The position numbers and the translations under genes are program-made. Below, one piece after another: positions 45,530-52,980 of a stretch of 64,000 nt of DNA. The notes under the pieces were generated by a model. The model searched no databases and was not told the DNA's origin. It saw nothing but the letters and a program-made list of their open reading frames with translations. This DNA is from Methyloversatilis discipulorum (GTDB lineage: Bacteria; Pseudomonadota; Gammaproteobacteria; Burkholderiales; Rhodocyclaceae): positions 558,001 to 622,000 of the forward strand of contig NZ_AZUP01000001.1 in the NCBI RefSeq assembly GCF_000527135.1, read 5' to 3'. Position 1 is the stretch's first letter; the number at the start of each line of letters is the position of its first letter.

Positions 45530-45961
45530 ATGATGATTTTCCGTCTCACCCTGCTGTGTGGCCTGCTCTGGACAGGTGTCGCGCAGGCCGAAGTGCCGGC
45601 GGTGCCGGACCCGGGTGCCTGGAGTGCCTTGCCCGCCGACCGCAGGGAAGCGCAGGCGCACGAACTGCGGCAGAAGCTGAAGGCGGCCACGCCAGAGGAG
45701 CGGCGCGAGTTCCGCGCCCGGCTGCGCGAGCGACTGTCGTCGCTGCCGCCGGAACAGCGCCGGGAAATGAGCGAGCGGCTGCGCGAGGACTGGAAGTCGA
45801 TGAGCGCGACCGAGCGCGAGCGCCTGCGCGCCGAACGGCGCGCCTACATACAGTCGCTGTCGCCGGATGAGCGGCGCGCGCTGTTGCGCGAGCGTCGCGA
45901 AATGCTCGAACGGATGACGCCCGAAGAACGCCGGCGGCTCAAACGTGAACTTGAACGCTGA
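45530..45961 (+). CDS. Exported DUF3106-like repeat protein
   Basis: A 143-residue protein: a signal peptide (cleavage after about 21, ...GVAQA-EVP), then a highly charged helical region built of repeats of the form L/T-S/T-PEERR-x-L-x-x-R-L-R, about five copies. This pattern recalls DUF3106 and the LTxxQ/Spy-CnrX type periplasmic stress proteins. The start is ATG 45530 (a second ATG follows at once); an in-frame GTG 21 bases earlier is possible. It overlaps the sigma-factor start by 17 bases, so the two are coupled. A role in envelope or metal stress sensing is inferred from that linkage only. Confidence 0.72.
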   Translation: MMIFRLTLLCGLLWTGVAQAEVPAVPDPGAWSALPADRREAQAHELRQKLKAATPEERREFRARLRERLSSLPPEQRREMSERLREDWKSMSATERERLRAERRAYIQSLSPDERRALLRERREMLERMTPEERRRLKRELER

Positions 45962-46544
45962 GGGCGCGCTGTCCGGCTTCGGTGTGCTGCTGCCGACCGG
46001 CTGGCGCAGCGACGCGCTGTTGCTGCAGCAGGCGAGGGCGGGTGAGCGGGTGGCCAGTGACGAACTGGTGAAACGCCTGCTGCCGCCAGCCCATGCGCTG
46101 GCCTGGAAACTGACCGGCGACGCCGCCGAATCGGATGACGTCGTGCAGGAGGCGTTCTGCCGCCTGTGGCAGCACGCTGGCCGCTTCGAAGGAAGGGCGC
46201 AGCTGTCCACCTGGTTCCTGAGCATCGTGCGCAATCTGTGCATGGACCGCTTCAGGCGCAGCCGGCCGCGCGCCGACGAGGCGGAGCTCGAATTGCTGGC
46301 CGATCCACGGCCCACGCCGGAGGAGCACTGGCACGCGGCGGCGCGAAGCGGCGCATTACGCGCCGCCCTGGCAGGTTTGCCCGAGCGCCAGCGTGCGGCA
46401 CTGATGATGTGGGCCTGGCAGGAGTACGATGTGGCAGCGATCGCGCGCGAGCTCGGCATTGCCGACAATGCCGCGCATCAGCTGCTGTTCCGGGCGCGCA
46501 CGCGCCTGAAGGCCCTGCTGGCCGGGGAGACTGACGATGACTGA
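45945..46544 (+). CDS. ECF-like RNA polymerase sigma factor
   Basis: A 199-residue sigma-70-family protein. Region 2 (about 30-100) contains LLPPAHALAWKL, SDDVVQEAFCRLW and LSTWFLSIVRNLCMDRFRR. Region 4 (about 135-192) has LPERQRAALMMWAWQEY and the helix-turn-helix ARELGIADNAAHQLLFRARTRL. No region 1.1 or 3 is present, so it is of the extracytoplasmic-function type. It starts with a GTG inside the end of the DUF3106-like gene, and its stop overlaps the next gene, a small membrane protein that could be its anti-sigma factor. Target promoters cannot be read from here. Confidence 0.92.
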   Translation: MNLNAEGALSGFGVLLPTGWRSDALLLQQARAGERVASDELVKRLLPPAHALAWKLTGDAAESDDVVQEAFCRLWQHAGRFEGRAQLSTWFLSIVRNLCMDRFRRSRPRADEAELELLADPRPTPEEHWHAAARSGALRAALAGLPERQRAALMMWAWQEYDVAAIARELGIADNAAHQLLFRARTRLKALLAGETDDD

Positions 46545-46803
46545 ACGATTTTCCGATGATGCGCTGCGCAGCGCACTGCGTTCGCTGCCGCCACCGCCGG
46601 TGCATGCCGCACTGGCGGCGCGCGTGCGTGACGGCGCGCCGCGTCGCGCCGCGTTGCCGCGCCCACGCTGGGTGACCGGCGTTGCGCTCGCCGCGCTGGT
46701 GCTCGCCGTGGCGGCCGGCGTGTTCGAGTACCGTGCCTGGCAGGAGACCGAAGAGCTGGCGCAGCTCGACGAGCTGTCGATCACCACCATGCTGGTTCTT
46801 TGA
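46537..46803 (+). CDS. Small membrane protein, candidate anti-sigma factor (DUF3619-like)
   Basis: An 88-residue protein with a cytoplasmic N-terminus (about 1-47), one membrane helix (about 48-66) and a short periplasmic end. It overlaps the sigma gene by eight bases. Size, topology and position match the DUF3619-type proteins that accompany similar sigma factors in Betaproteobacteria, and would suit an anti-sigma anchor, but no zinc-binding HxxxCxxC motif is present. The call is by context. Confidence 0.68.
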   Translation: MTERFSDDALRSALRSLPPPPVHAALAARVRDGAPRRAALPRPRWVTGVALAALVLAVAAGVFEYRAWQETEELAQLDELSITTMLVL

Positions 46804-46872
46804 CGCAACGGGTTCTCACCGTCGGGCCGGCCTGCTACGCTGCGCCGCTGCCTTGCCGATGGAGTGCTTCAA

Positions 46873-47415
46873 ATGCTGATTGACCGCCAACGTTCCTCGC
46901 TGCTGCTGATCGACATGCAGGAGCGCCTGCTGCCGGCGATGGACGACGCCGACCGCCTGCTGGACAACGTCGTCTGGATGGTGAAGATCGCGCAGCGACT
47001 GTCGGTGCCGGTGCTGGTCAGCGAACAGTATCCGAAGGGCCTGGGGCCGACGGTGCAGGCCCTGCGCGATCTGATCCCGGCGGAATCCATCGTGCCCAAG
47101 ATGCACTTTTCATGCGTATCCGACGGTTGCCTGAAACCGCTGCTCGATCCTGCGCGCGAGCAGGTTGTCATCGTCGGCATCGAGTCGCACATCTGCGTTC
47201 TGCAGACCGCGATGGATCTTCAGACCTCAGGTCGCCAGGTGTTTGTCGTAGCCGACTGCGTCGCCTCGCGCGATCCGTCCAACCGCGGTCTTGCGCTGGA
47301 GCGTCTGCGCCAGCACGGCGTTGTCATCGTGTCGCGCGAAATGGTCGCCTTCGAATGGCTGGGCGCGGCAGGATCCGAAGAATTCCGCGAGATCAGCCGC
47401 ACCTATCTGCGCTGA
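46873..47415 (+). CDS. Isochorismatase-family hydrolase
   Basis: A 180-residue cysteine hydrolase resembling YcaC-type proteins. The expected catalytic triad is visible: Asp in LLIDMQERL, Lys in VPKMHFSC and Cys in IESHICVLQTA. The substrate is not known. GGAG eight bases before the ATG at 46873 decides the start; an in-frame GTG at 46864 is less good. The 3' end overlaps that of the convergent FMN oxidase gene by 23 bases. Confidence 0.92.
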   Translation: MLIDRQRSSLLLIDMQERLLPAMDDADRLLDNVVWMVKIAQRLSVPVLVSEQYPKGLGPTVQALRDLIPAESIVPKMHFSCVSDGCLKPLLDPAREQVVIVGIESHICVLQTAMDLQTSGRQVFVVADCVASRDPSNRGLALERLRQHGVVIVSREMVAFEWLGAAGSEEFREISRTYLR

Positions 47416-48439
47416 CGTCGGCCAGCGTGGCGCAGCCGCACAGCGCCATGCACATTTCCAGTTCGTCGCGCAGCAGCCGGATCACGTGCGCGACGCCGAG
47501 CGCGCCGCCGGCCGCCAGACCCCACAGATAGGGGCGACCGACCATGACCGCTCGCGCGCCGAGCGACAGCGCGCGCAGCGCGTCGGCACCGCTGTCGATG
47601 CCGCTGTCGAACAGCACCGGCACGCGGTCGCCAACCGCAGCGATCACCTCTGTCAGGCAGGACAGGGCCGGTGGCGCGCAGTCCAGCACACGCCCACCGT
47701 GGTTCGATACGACGACCCCGTCGCAACCGAGATCGACGGCGCGCGCGGCATCCGCCGCGTGCAGCACACCCTTGATCAGCAGCGGCACCGGCGTGCGCGC
47801 GCGCAGCCAGACGAGGTCGTCCCAACCGGGCGCGTCAGCCATCCAGCCGTCGAACACTTCGCTCTGTCCCGGCCGCAACTGGCGCTGGCCTGGCGGCTCG
47901 ATGTTGACCGCGCGCACGTCGGCCGGCAGCGGTGAGGCGGCGAGCTTGATCGGTGCGTCGACGGTGAACACCACGCAGCGATAGCCGGCGGCAAGCGCGC
48001 GATCGAGCAGACGCGCTGTGCGCTCGCGGTCGCTCTGCCAGTAGAGCTGGAACCACAAGGGCTTCTCGGCCGCACGGGCGATCTGTTCGAGCGGCTGGCT
48101 GGCCAGCGTGCTGACCACCATCTGCCCGTCCTGCGCGGCGGCTGCCATCGCACTCGCACACTCTCCGTCCGGATGTTGCAGGCGCTGGTAGGCGATCGGC
48201 GCCAGCAGCAGCGGGTGGCCCAGCGACTCACCGAAAAGTTCGATCCGCGTATGGCCGCCGCGCACGTCGACCAGAGGTCGCGGCCACAGCGGCATGGCAT
48301 CGAGCGCGGTACGGTTGGCGCGACCGCATACGGTGTCGCGGCCGCCGTCGAGGTAGTGCCAGATGTCCGGATGCAGCAGTTCGCGCGCCCGCTCACGATA
48401 GCCGGCGATCGACTGCTGCAGGTTCAGCGGCGTGTTCAG
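47393..48439 (-). CDS. FMN-dependent 2-hydroxy-acid oxidase/dehydrogenase (LldD-like)
   Basis: About 348 residues of a TIM-barrel FMN enzyme that oxidises L-lactate or another 2-hydroxy acid. The N-terminal IWHYLDGG, the FMN-binding stretch around LLLAPIAYQRLQHPDGE, the catalytic His in SNHGGR and the C-terminal phosphate-binding VLFDSGIDSGADALRALSLGA are present. No ATG, GTG or TTG lies upstream of the conserved N-terminus. The most likely start is the CTG at 48439, which overlaps the preceding TGA as CTGA, just where an ATGA junction would be expected; the coordinates rest on that choice. It is third in the receptor-piuC-oxidase run. Confidence 0.82.
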   Translation of the reverse strand: MNTPLNLQQSIAGYRERARELLHPDIWHYLDGGRDTVCGRANRTALDAMPLWPRPLVDVRGGHTRIELFGESLGHPLLLAPIAYQRLQHPDGECASAMAAAAQDGQMVVSTLASQPLEQIARAAEKPLWFQLYWQSDRERTARLLDRALAAGYRCVVFTVDAPIKLAASPLPADVRAVNIEPPGQRQLRPGQSEVFDGWMADAPGWDDLVWLRARTPVPLLIKGVLHAADAARAVDLGCDGVVVSNHGGRVLDCAPPALSCLTEVIAAVGDRVPVLFDSGIDSGADALRALSLGARAVMVGRPYLWGLAAGGALGVAHVIRLLRDELEMCMALCGCATLADVSADRCG

Positions 48440-49119
48440 GCCGAACCCCAGCGGCGCAGCAGGTTGTGATAGATGCCGGTCAGTTTGACCATGGACGTCG
48501 TCTCGCCCAGTTGCTGGCGCAGCGTCAGCAGTTCCATGTCGAGGTCGAACAGCAGGCGGCGCTGCTCGGCGTCGCGCACCATGCTCTGAATGAACATGAA
48601 GCAGGCGACGCGGGCGCCGCGCGTCACCGGTGTCACCTCGTGCACTGACGACGACGGGTAGAGCACCAGGCTGCCGGCCGGCAGCTTGACGCTGTGACGG
48701 CCAAAGGTGTCGTCGATCACCAGTTCGCCGCCGTCGTACTCGTCCGGATCGGCAAGGAAGAGCGTGGCCGACAGGTCGGCACGCACATAGCCGCTGCCGT
48801 CCGGCATCGCGCGCATCGCGTTGTCGATGTGCTGGCCGTAGCGATTGCTGCCGTCGGCATAGCGGTTGAAGAAGGGCGGCAGGATCTTCGCCGGCAGTGC
48901 GGCGCTGAAGAACAGCGGCTCGCGGTTGAGCGCGGCCAGCACCCGCTGGCGCAGTTCCGGCAGCGTCGGCGCACCTTCCGGGACCTGCTGGTTGTTCTTC
49001 ACGACAGTCGCCTGCGATCCGGCGGTGAGGGCGCCGCTGGCCCACTCGGAACGATCGAGCAGGTCACGGAGGGCGGCGACTTCGTCGCCGGAAAGCAGGT
49101 CGTCTATCGTCAGCAGCAT
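48436..49119 (-). CDS. piuC: PiuC/YbiX-type Fe(II)/2-oxoglutarate dioxygenase
   Basis: A 227-residue dioxygenase. The metal ligands are the HxD pair in YGQHIDNAMR (about His96 and Asp98) and the distal His in SSVHEVTP; the Arg of GARVACF would bind 2-oxoglutarate. PiuC-type genes typically follow catecholate-siderophore receptors (fiu-ybiX in E. coli). Here it starts one base into the end of such a receptor gene and ends at the FMN oxidase. The natural substrate is unknown. Confidence 0.93.
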   Translation of the reverse strand: MLLTIDDLLSGDEVAALRDLLDRSEWASGALTAGSQATVVKNNQQVPEGAPTLPELRQRVLAALNREPLFFSAALPAKILPPFFNRYADGSNRYGQHIDNAMRAMPDGSGYVRADLSATLFLADPDEYDGGELVIDDTFGRHSVKLPAGSLVLYPSSSVHEVTPVTRGARVACFMFIQSMVRDAEQRRLLFDLDMELLTLRQQLGETTSMVKLTGIYHNLLRRWGSA

Positions 49120-51365
49120 CAGAATGAGTAGATCGCGGAGAGCACGGCCGCGCGGCTCGCACCCGGAATGCTCTGGCCGCTGGCAAGTTCGAAGATGTAC
49201 TTCTTGTCGAGCAGGTTATACACGTTCAGGCGCAGCTTGAGATCCTTGCTGACTTGATACAGCGCAACCGCGTCGAACACCCAGTAGTCATCGACCGTCG
49301 TCACCAGATCGCCGGTCAGGCTGCTGCGGATGATGGCGTTGCGCGTATCGATGTACTGCGCACCGCCGCCCACGCTGAGGGCTTCGGTCAGCTGGTAGGT
49401 CGCCCAGCCACTGAAGCTGTGGCGCGGCGTGTTGTCCAGCGTCTGACCTTCCTCGATCGGGTTGTTCGACTTGCGCACCTGACTGTCCTGGAAAGTGTAG
49501 CCGGCGAAAAGGTTCAGACGATTGGTCACGCGGCCGCTGGCCGACAGTTCGAAGCCCTGCACCTCCTGTACGCCCTGCAGCACCAGCGGCGGTTCACCAG
49601 GCAGGCCTGGCGTGCGGCCGTTGAATTTCTCGGTGCGGAACAGCGCGGTCTGGATCAGCAGCGCGTCGCCCAGCGCGTTCCACTTGGCACCCACCTCGTA
49701 ACTGCGCGTGCGTTCCGGCTTCAGATTGAAGGTTTCCGGAGTTACCGGCAGATTGTTGTTGCCACCCGCGAGCTGGACGATGTCAGCGCGGCCGCTCGGG
49801 TCGAAGGAACTGCCGTAGCCGGCATACAGGCTGAGCGTCGGAACCGGACGATAGATCAGGCCGAGATTGCCCGACACCTCCTTGTCGGTGCGCGACAGGT
49901 GTTGGCTGTACGCCGGCACCGTGCCGTCGTTCAGCGCGCGCACCGTCGTCTTGACGTGGTCCCAGCGCAGACCGGCATTGATGTCCCATTGCGGCGTCAG
50001 CGAGATGATGTCGCTCACGTAAAGCGCCGTCGTTTCCAGGTCGAGCTGGGCGCGGGTGCCGTTGTATGGAATCAGCGCTGCTGGACGCAGCTGCGGATCG
50101 AGCAGATTGGTTGCCGGTCCGTTGGCGTCAAGGCGGCGCTTGTTCTCGTTGTCCTCGCGTGACAGCTCGAGACCGGTCACCAGGTGATGCTTGACGCTGC
50201 CGGTGGCGAACTTGAAGGTCAGATCCGTCTGGTTGATCAGCAGGTCGGTCTTCTGGTCGCGCGGCTTCTGGTTGCCGACCACATTGGTCGCACCGGTGAT
50301 GGTCGTGATGTTGCCCGGCGAATAGCGCGGCGACGAGAAAATCGAGTCGTTGTGCGTATAGCCGTAGCGCAGCTGATTGCGGATGCTCACTTTGTCGTTG
50401 AAGTCGTGCTCGAAGCGGAAGCTCGCCTGATGCGCTTCGAGGTCCTGGTAGTCGGACGAGTGACCATAGAAATTCGAGTACCTCACCGGCGCCACGCCTC
50501 CGCCGAAGCCGGAATTGCGCAGGCTGAAATTGCGCGCGTTCGGCAGGCCCGAATCAGGTCGGTTGTCCTGCCTCGTGTATAGATAGCTCAGCGTGACGCG
50601 GGTCGGCGTGCCCAGACCGAAGGACAGCGAAGGCGCGATGCCGAAGCGCTTGTTTTCGACGTGATCGCGGCCCGGCTGGTCGTTCTGGTGCGACATCAGG
50701 TTGAGCCGGAAGGCCGCGCCGTTCAGGCCTTCGATCGGCTGATTGATGTCGGCGGTGATGCGATAAAGGCTGTCGGTGCCGATGCCGGCCTCGATCTCGC
50801 GCTTCTGCTTCAGTGACGGCAGCTTGGACACCTGGTTGATCGTGCCGCCGGTCGAGCCGCGGCCGGCGAAGGCCGAGGCGGGGCCCTTGGTCACTTCGAT
50901 GCGCTCAGTGTTGAACGGATCGCGGAAGAACACGCCGGCGTCGCGCACGCCGTCGACCAGAATGTCGTCGCGCGCCGAGAAGCCGCGGATCTTGAGCTGG
51001 TCGCCGGACGGCGGATTGCCCTCGCCGGCCTGGAAGCTGATGCCTGTCACGTTGCGCAGCGCGTCGCGCAGCGTCTTCGTGCCCTGTTCATCGAGCAGCT
51101 GCTCGGTCACGACCTGCACGGTCTGCGGGATGTCCTGGATGGCCTGCGGCCGCTTCGGCGAGCTGAGCACTTCTGCCTTGTAGGGCGCCGGTGCCTGGCC
51201 TTCCACCTGTACGGCAGGCAGCGTGACGACACCGCCTTCGTTCGCCTGCGCGCTCATGCCGAAGCTGCCTGCCATCAGAGCGGCGCCCAGAGGCAGCAGC
51301 GTACGGTCGATCCTGCGGGCGTAGGCTGTCGTGCGGACGCGCCGGGTACGAAGGTGTGCGGACAT
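49119..51365 (-). CDS. TonB-dependent siderophore receptor (Fiu/FhuE-like)
   Basis: A 748-residue outer-membrane receptor that would import ferric siderophore using TonB energy. A long signal peptide ends near ...SAQA-NEGG (about 41). A TonB-box-like stretch (TLPAVQVEG) follows, then the plug domain (about 65-185, with IQDIPQTVQVVTEQLLDEQG and RGFSARDDILVDGVRD) and a 22-stranded barrel ending in a terminal Phe. GGAG precedes the ATG at 51365. A Fur-box-like sequence lies 90-110 bases upstream. The catecholate specificity is suggested by the piuC partner rather than by a sequence motif. Confidence 0.93.
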   Translation of the reverse strand: MSAHLRTRRVRTTAYARRIDRTLLPLGAALMAGSFGMSAQANEGGVVTLPAVQVEGQAPAPYKAEVLSSPKRPQAIQDIPQTVQVVTEQLLDEQGTKTLRDALRNVTGISFQAGEGNPPSGDQLKIRGFSARDDILVDGVRDAGVFFRDPFNTERIEVTKGPASAFAGRGSTGGTINQVSKLPSLKQKREIEAGIGTDSLYRITADINQPIEGLNGAAFRLNLMSHQNDQPGRDHVENKRFGIAPSLSFGLGTPTRVTLSYLYTRQDNRPDSGLPNARNFSLRNSGFGGGVAPVRYSNFYGHSSDYQDLEAHQASFRFEHDFNDKVSIRNQLRYGYTHNDSIFSSPRYSPGNITTITGATNVVGNQKPRDQKTDLLINQTDLTFKFATGSVKHHLVTGLELSREDNENKRRLDANGPATNLLDPQLRPAALIPYNGTRAQLDLETTALYVSDIISLTPQWDINAGLRWDHVKTTVRALNDGTVPAYSQHLSRTDKEVSGNLGLIYRPVPTLSLYAGYGSSFDPSGRADIVQLAGGNNNLPVTPETFNLKPERTRSYEVGAKWNALGDALLIQTALFRTEKFNGRTPGLPGEPPLVLQGVQEVQGFELSASGRVTNRLNLFAGYTFQDSQVRKSNNPIEEGQTLDNTPRHSFSGWATYQLTEALSVGGGAQYIDTRNAIIRSSLTGDLVTTVDDYWVFDAVALYQVSKDLKLRLNVYNLLDKKYIFELASGQSIPGASRAAVLSAIYSF

Positions 51366-51454
51366 CGGGGTTTCTTCTCCGTGGTGACGTCATGGGGGCG
51401 GGAATCGCGACGCAGCCGGCGTCGCCCCGGAATCAATTCGCGCGCAATGTAAAC

Positions 51455-51475
51455 GAAATGCAAATGTTTCTCAAT
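51455..51475 (-). promoter_or_regulatory. Fur-box-like sequence
   Basis: GAAATGCAAATGTTTCTCA, with AAT following, resembles the ATGCAAATGATTCTCATT type of Fur box and is the most AT-rich stretch of this intergenic region. It lies about 90 bases upstream of the receptor ATG. Iron repression through Fur is inferred. Confidence 0.5.
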
Positions 51476-51638
51476 GTCGGTAAGGATTCGCTCTCGATAT
51501 GTATGCAGTGAGGACGGACGACGAAACGACGATGCGCGGGGCGGACCACCCCATGCACCGGAGGATTTCGAACTGGACGGGGAGCGATTGCGGCGCGCTG
51601 ATGCGCGCCGGTTCAGGCGGGGGAGGGACGGGCTCCGC

Positions 51639-51776
51639 TCAGAGGTAGAGCACGGCCGGGAAGACAGTGACAGCCAGTACGAACACCAGCCATTCGAGGT
51701 TGTTGCGGGCGAGGAAGCCGGTGAAGTGCAGGATGAGCACCGTGATTGCCACCACGTAGTACAGGATGAACCACAT
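51639..51776 (-). CDS. Small two-helix membrane protein (45 residues)
   Basis: An open frame of 46 codons beginning MWFILYYVVA and ending VFPAVLYL. It has two hydrophobic helices (about 3-20 and 29-45) separated by RNNLEW. GGAG lies ten bases before the ATG at 51776. It stands alone between the receptor and nadC, on the same strand as both. Function unknown; the clean helix-loop-helix pattern and ribosome site argue for a real gene. Confidence 0.6.
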   Translation of the reverse strand: MWFILYYVVAITVLILHFTGFLARNNLEWLVFVLAVTVFPAVLYL

Positions 51777-51825
51777 CAGACGGAATCTCCGCGGATAGGG
51801 GCTGGACGAGGCTGGCGCCGGACGC

Positions 51826-52674
51826 TCAGCGTTCGACGTGGCGAAGTGAGAGGTCGATGGCGCGGACGTTCTTGGTCAGGACGCCGATGGAGATGCGGTC
51901 GACGCCGGTTTCGGCGATGGCCCGCACGCGGTCGAGGTTCACGCCGCCGGACGCTTCGAGTTCGGCACGGCCGGCGTTGATGGCGACCGCTTCGCGCATT
52001 TGTTCGATGGACATGTTGTCGAGCAGCACCATGGTGGCGCCGGCGTCGAGCGCCTCGCCCAGCTGGGCCAGCGTTTCGACCTCGATCTGGATGAAGGCAT
52101 TCGACGGTGCGATGCCGCGTGCGCGCGCCAGCACCGGGCGGATGCCGCCGGCGGCCATGATGTGGTTTTCCTTGATCAGGATGCCGTCGTACAGGCCCAT
52201 GCGGTGGTTCAGGCCGCCGCCGACGGTGACCGCGTACTTCTGCGCCAGGCGCAGGCCGGGCAGGGTCTTGCGGGTGTCGACGATGCGTGCCGAGGTGCCG
52301 GCGATGGCGTCTACGAAGCGACGCGTAATGGTGGCCGTGGCCGACAGCAGCTGGACGAAGTTCAGCGCCGCACGCTCGGCGGTCAGCAGGGCGCGGGTTT
52401 CCGACAGGATTTCACACAGCTTCTGGTCCGGCTCGACCCACTCGCCTTCCGCCACGTGCCAGGCGACGGTCGCCTTCGGGTCGAGTGCGCGCAGGCAGGC
52501 CTCGAACCAGTCGCGGCCGCACAGCACCGCTTCTTCGCGCGCCGTCACCATGCCGGTGGCAGCACGCCCGGCCGGGATCAGCCGTGCTGTCAGGTCGCCG
52601 GTGCCGACATCTTCGGCCAGCGCCTGCGACACGTTGCGTTGTATTTCGATGGACAGCTGATCGTTTTCCCGCAT
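51826..52674 (-). CDS. nadC: Nicotinate-nucleotide pyrophosphorylase (carboxylating)
   Basis: A 282-residue quinolinate phosphoribosyltransferase in NAD synthesis. Conserved segments include EDVGTGDLTA near the N-terminus, VDTRKTLPGLRLAQKYAV, GGGLNHRMGLYDGILIKENH, and the C-terminal LEASGGVNLDRVRAIAETGVD. The ATG at 52674 is preferred to an upstream in-frame start. A TAGAAT on the minus strand just upstream (near 52705) is a plausible -10. nadA and nadB are not in this window. Confidence 0.96.
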   Translation of the reverse strand: MRENDQLSIEIQRNVSQALAEDVGTGDLTARLIPAGRAATGMVTAREEAVLCGRDWFEACLRALDPKATVAWHVAEGEWVEPDQKLCEILSETRALLTAERAALNFVQLLSATATITRRFVDAIAGTSARIVDTRKTLPGLRLAQKYAVTVGGGLNHRMGLYDGILIKENHIMAAGGIRPVLARARGIAPSNAFIQIEVETLAQLGEALDAGATMVLLDNMSIEQMREAVAINAGRAELEASGGVNLDRVRAIAETGVDRISIGVLTKNVRAIDLSLRHVER

Positions 52675-52812
52675 GGCTCGTCTTCTGTATTTGTCGCGGC
52701 GCATTCTAGCATCGGCCTGCCCCGGCCCATGCGAGCCGCAAGGCTGGCACAGGCAATCCTGCCTTCCTCCCAAGTTCGTCACGAATCGGCGTCACGTGTG
52801 GACGCCGCCGCT

Positions 52813-52839
52813 TAAAGTTGCGCCGCCCGCTGCCGTAGC
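52813..52839 (+). promoter_or_regulatory. Sigma-28-like promoter candidate before the GGDEF-EAL gene
   Basis: TAAAGTTG (52813-52820), an 11-base spacer and GCCGTAGC (52832-52839) give a 7 of 8 match at -35 and 4 of 8 at -10 against the FliA consensus, with the right spacing. It is the best of three such matches ahead of c-di-GMP genes here but the -10 is weak. Confidence 0.35.
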
Positions 52840-52905
52840 TGGGGGATCTATACGAGAGCCGACTCGAACAGGCTCCGCTCGCATCGTCCTTTTGGGGAGA
52901 AGGAA

Positions 52906-52980
52906 ATGTTCATCCACGTGGACGCGCCGCTGGCGCGCGGCCCGGCATCGGCTCGTCGATGCGGGGCGCCGCTGCCATGA
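52906..52980 (+). CDS. Possible 24-residue leader peptide coupled to the GGDEF-EAL gene
   Basis: ATG at 52906 follows a very good ribosome site (GGGGAGAAGGA). The 25-codon frame begins MFIHVDAPLA and ends at TGA 52978-52980, overlapping the ATG of the next gene (52977) as ATGA. The downstream gene has only a weak ribosome site of its own, so its translation may depend on reading this frame. Two Arg codons and a Cys near the end have no clear attenuator meaning. It may be a leader, or an artefact of a true start elsewhere. Confidence 0.45.
   Translation: MFIHVDAPLARGPASARRCGAPLP

Noticed and set aside
51474..51980. Plus-strand frame of 168 codons between the receptor and nadC
   Set aside because: Arg/Gly-rich low-complexity translation with no ribosome site; it runs over the 45-residue gene and nadC on the other strand.
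52849..52854. TATACG as a sigma-70 -10 before the GGDEF-EAL gene
   Set aside because: The only upstream TTGCGC is 25 bases away, too far for a -35.
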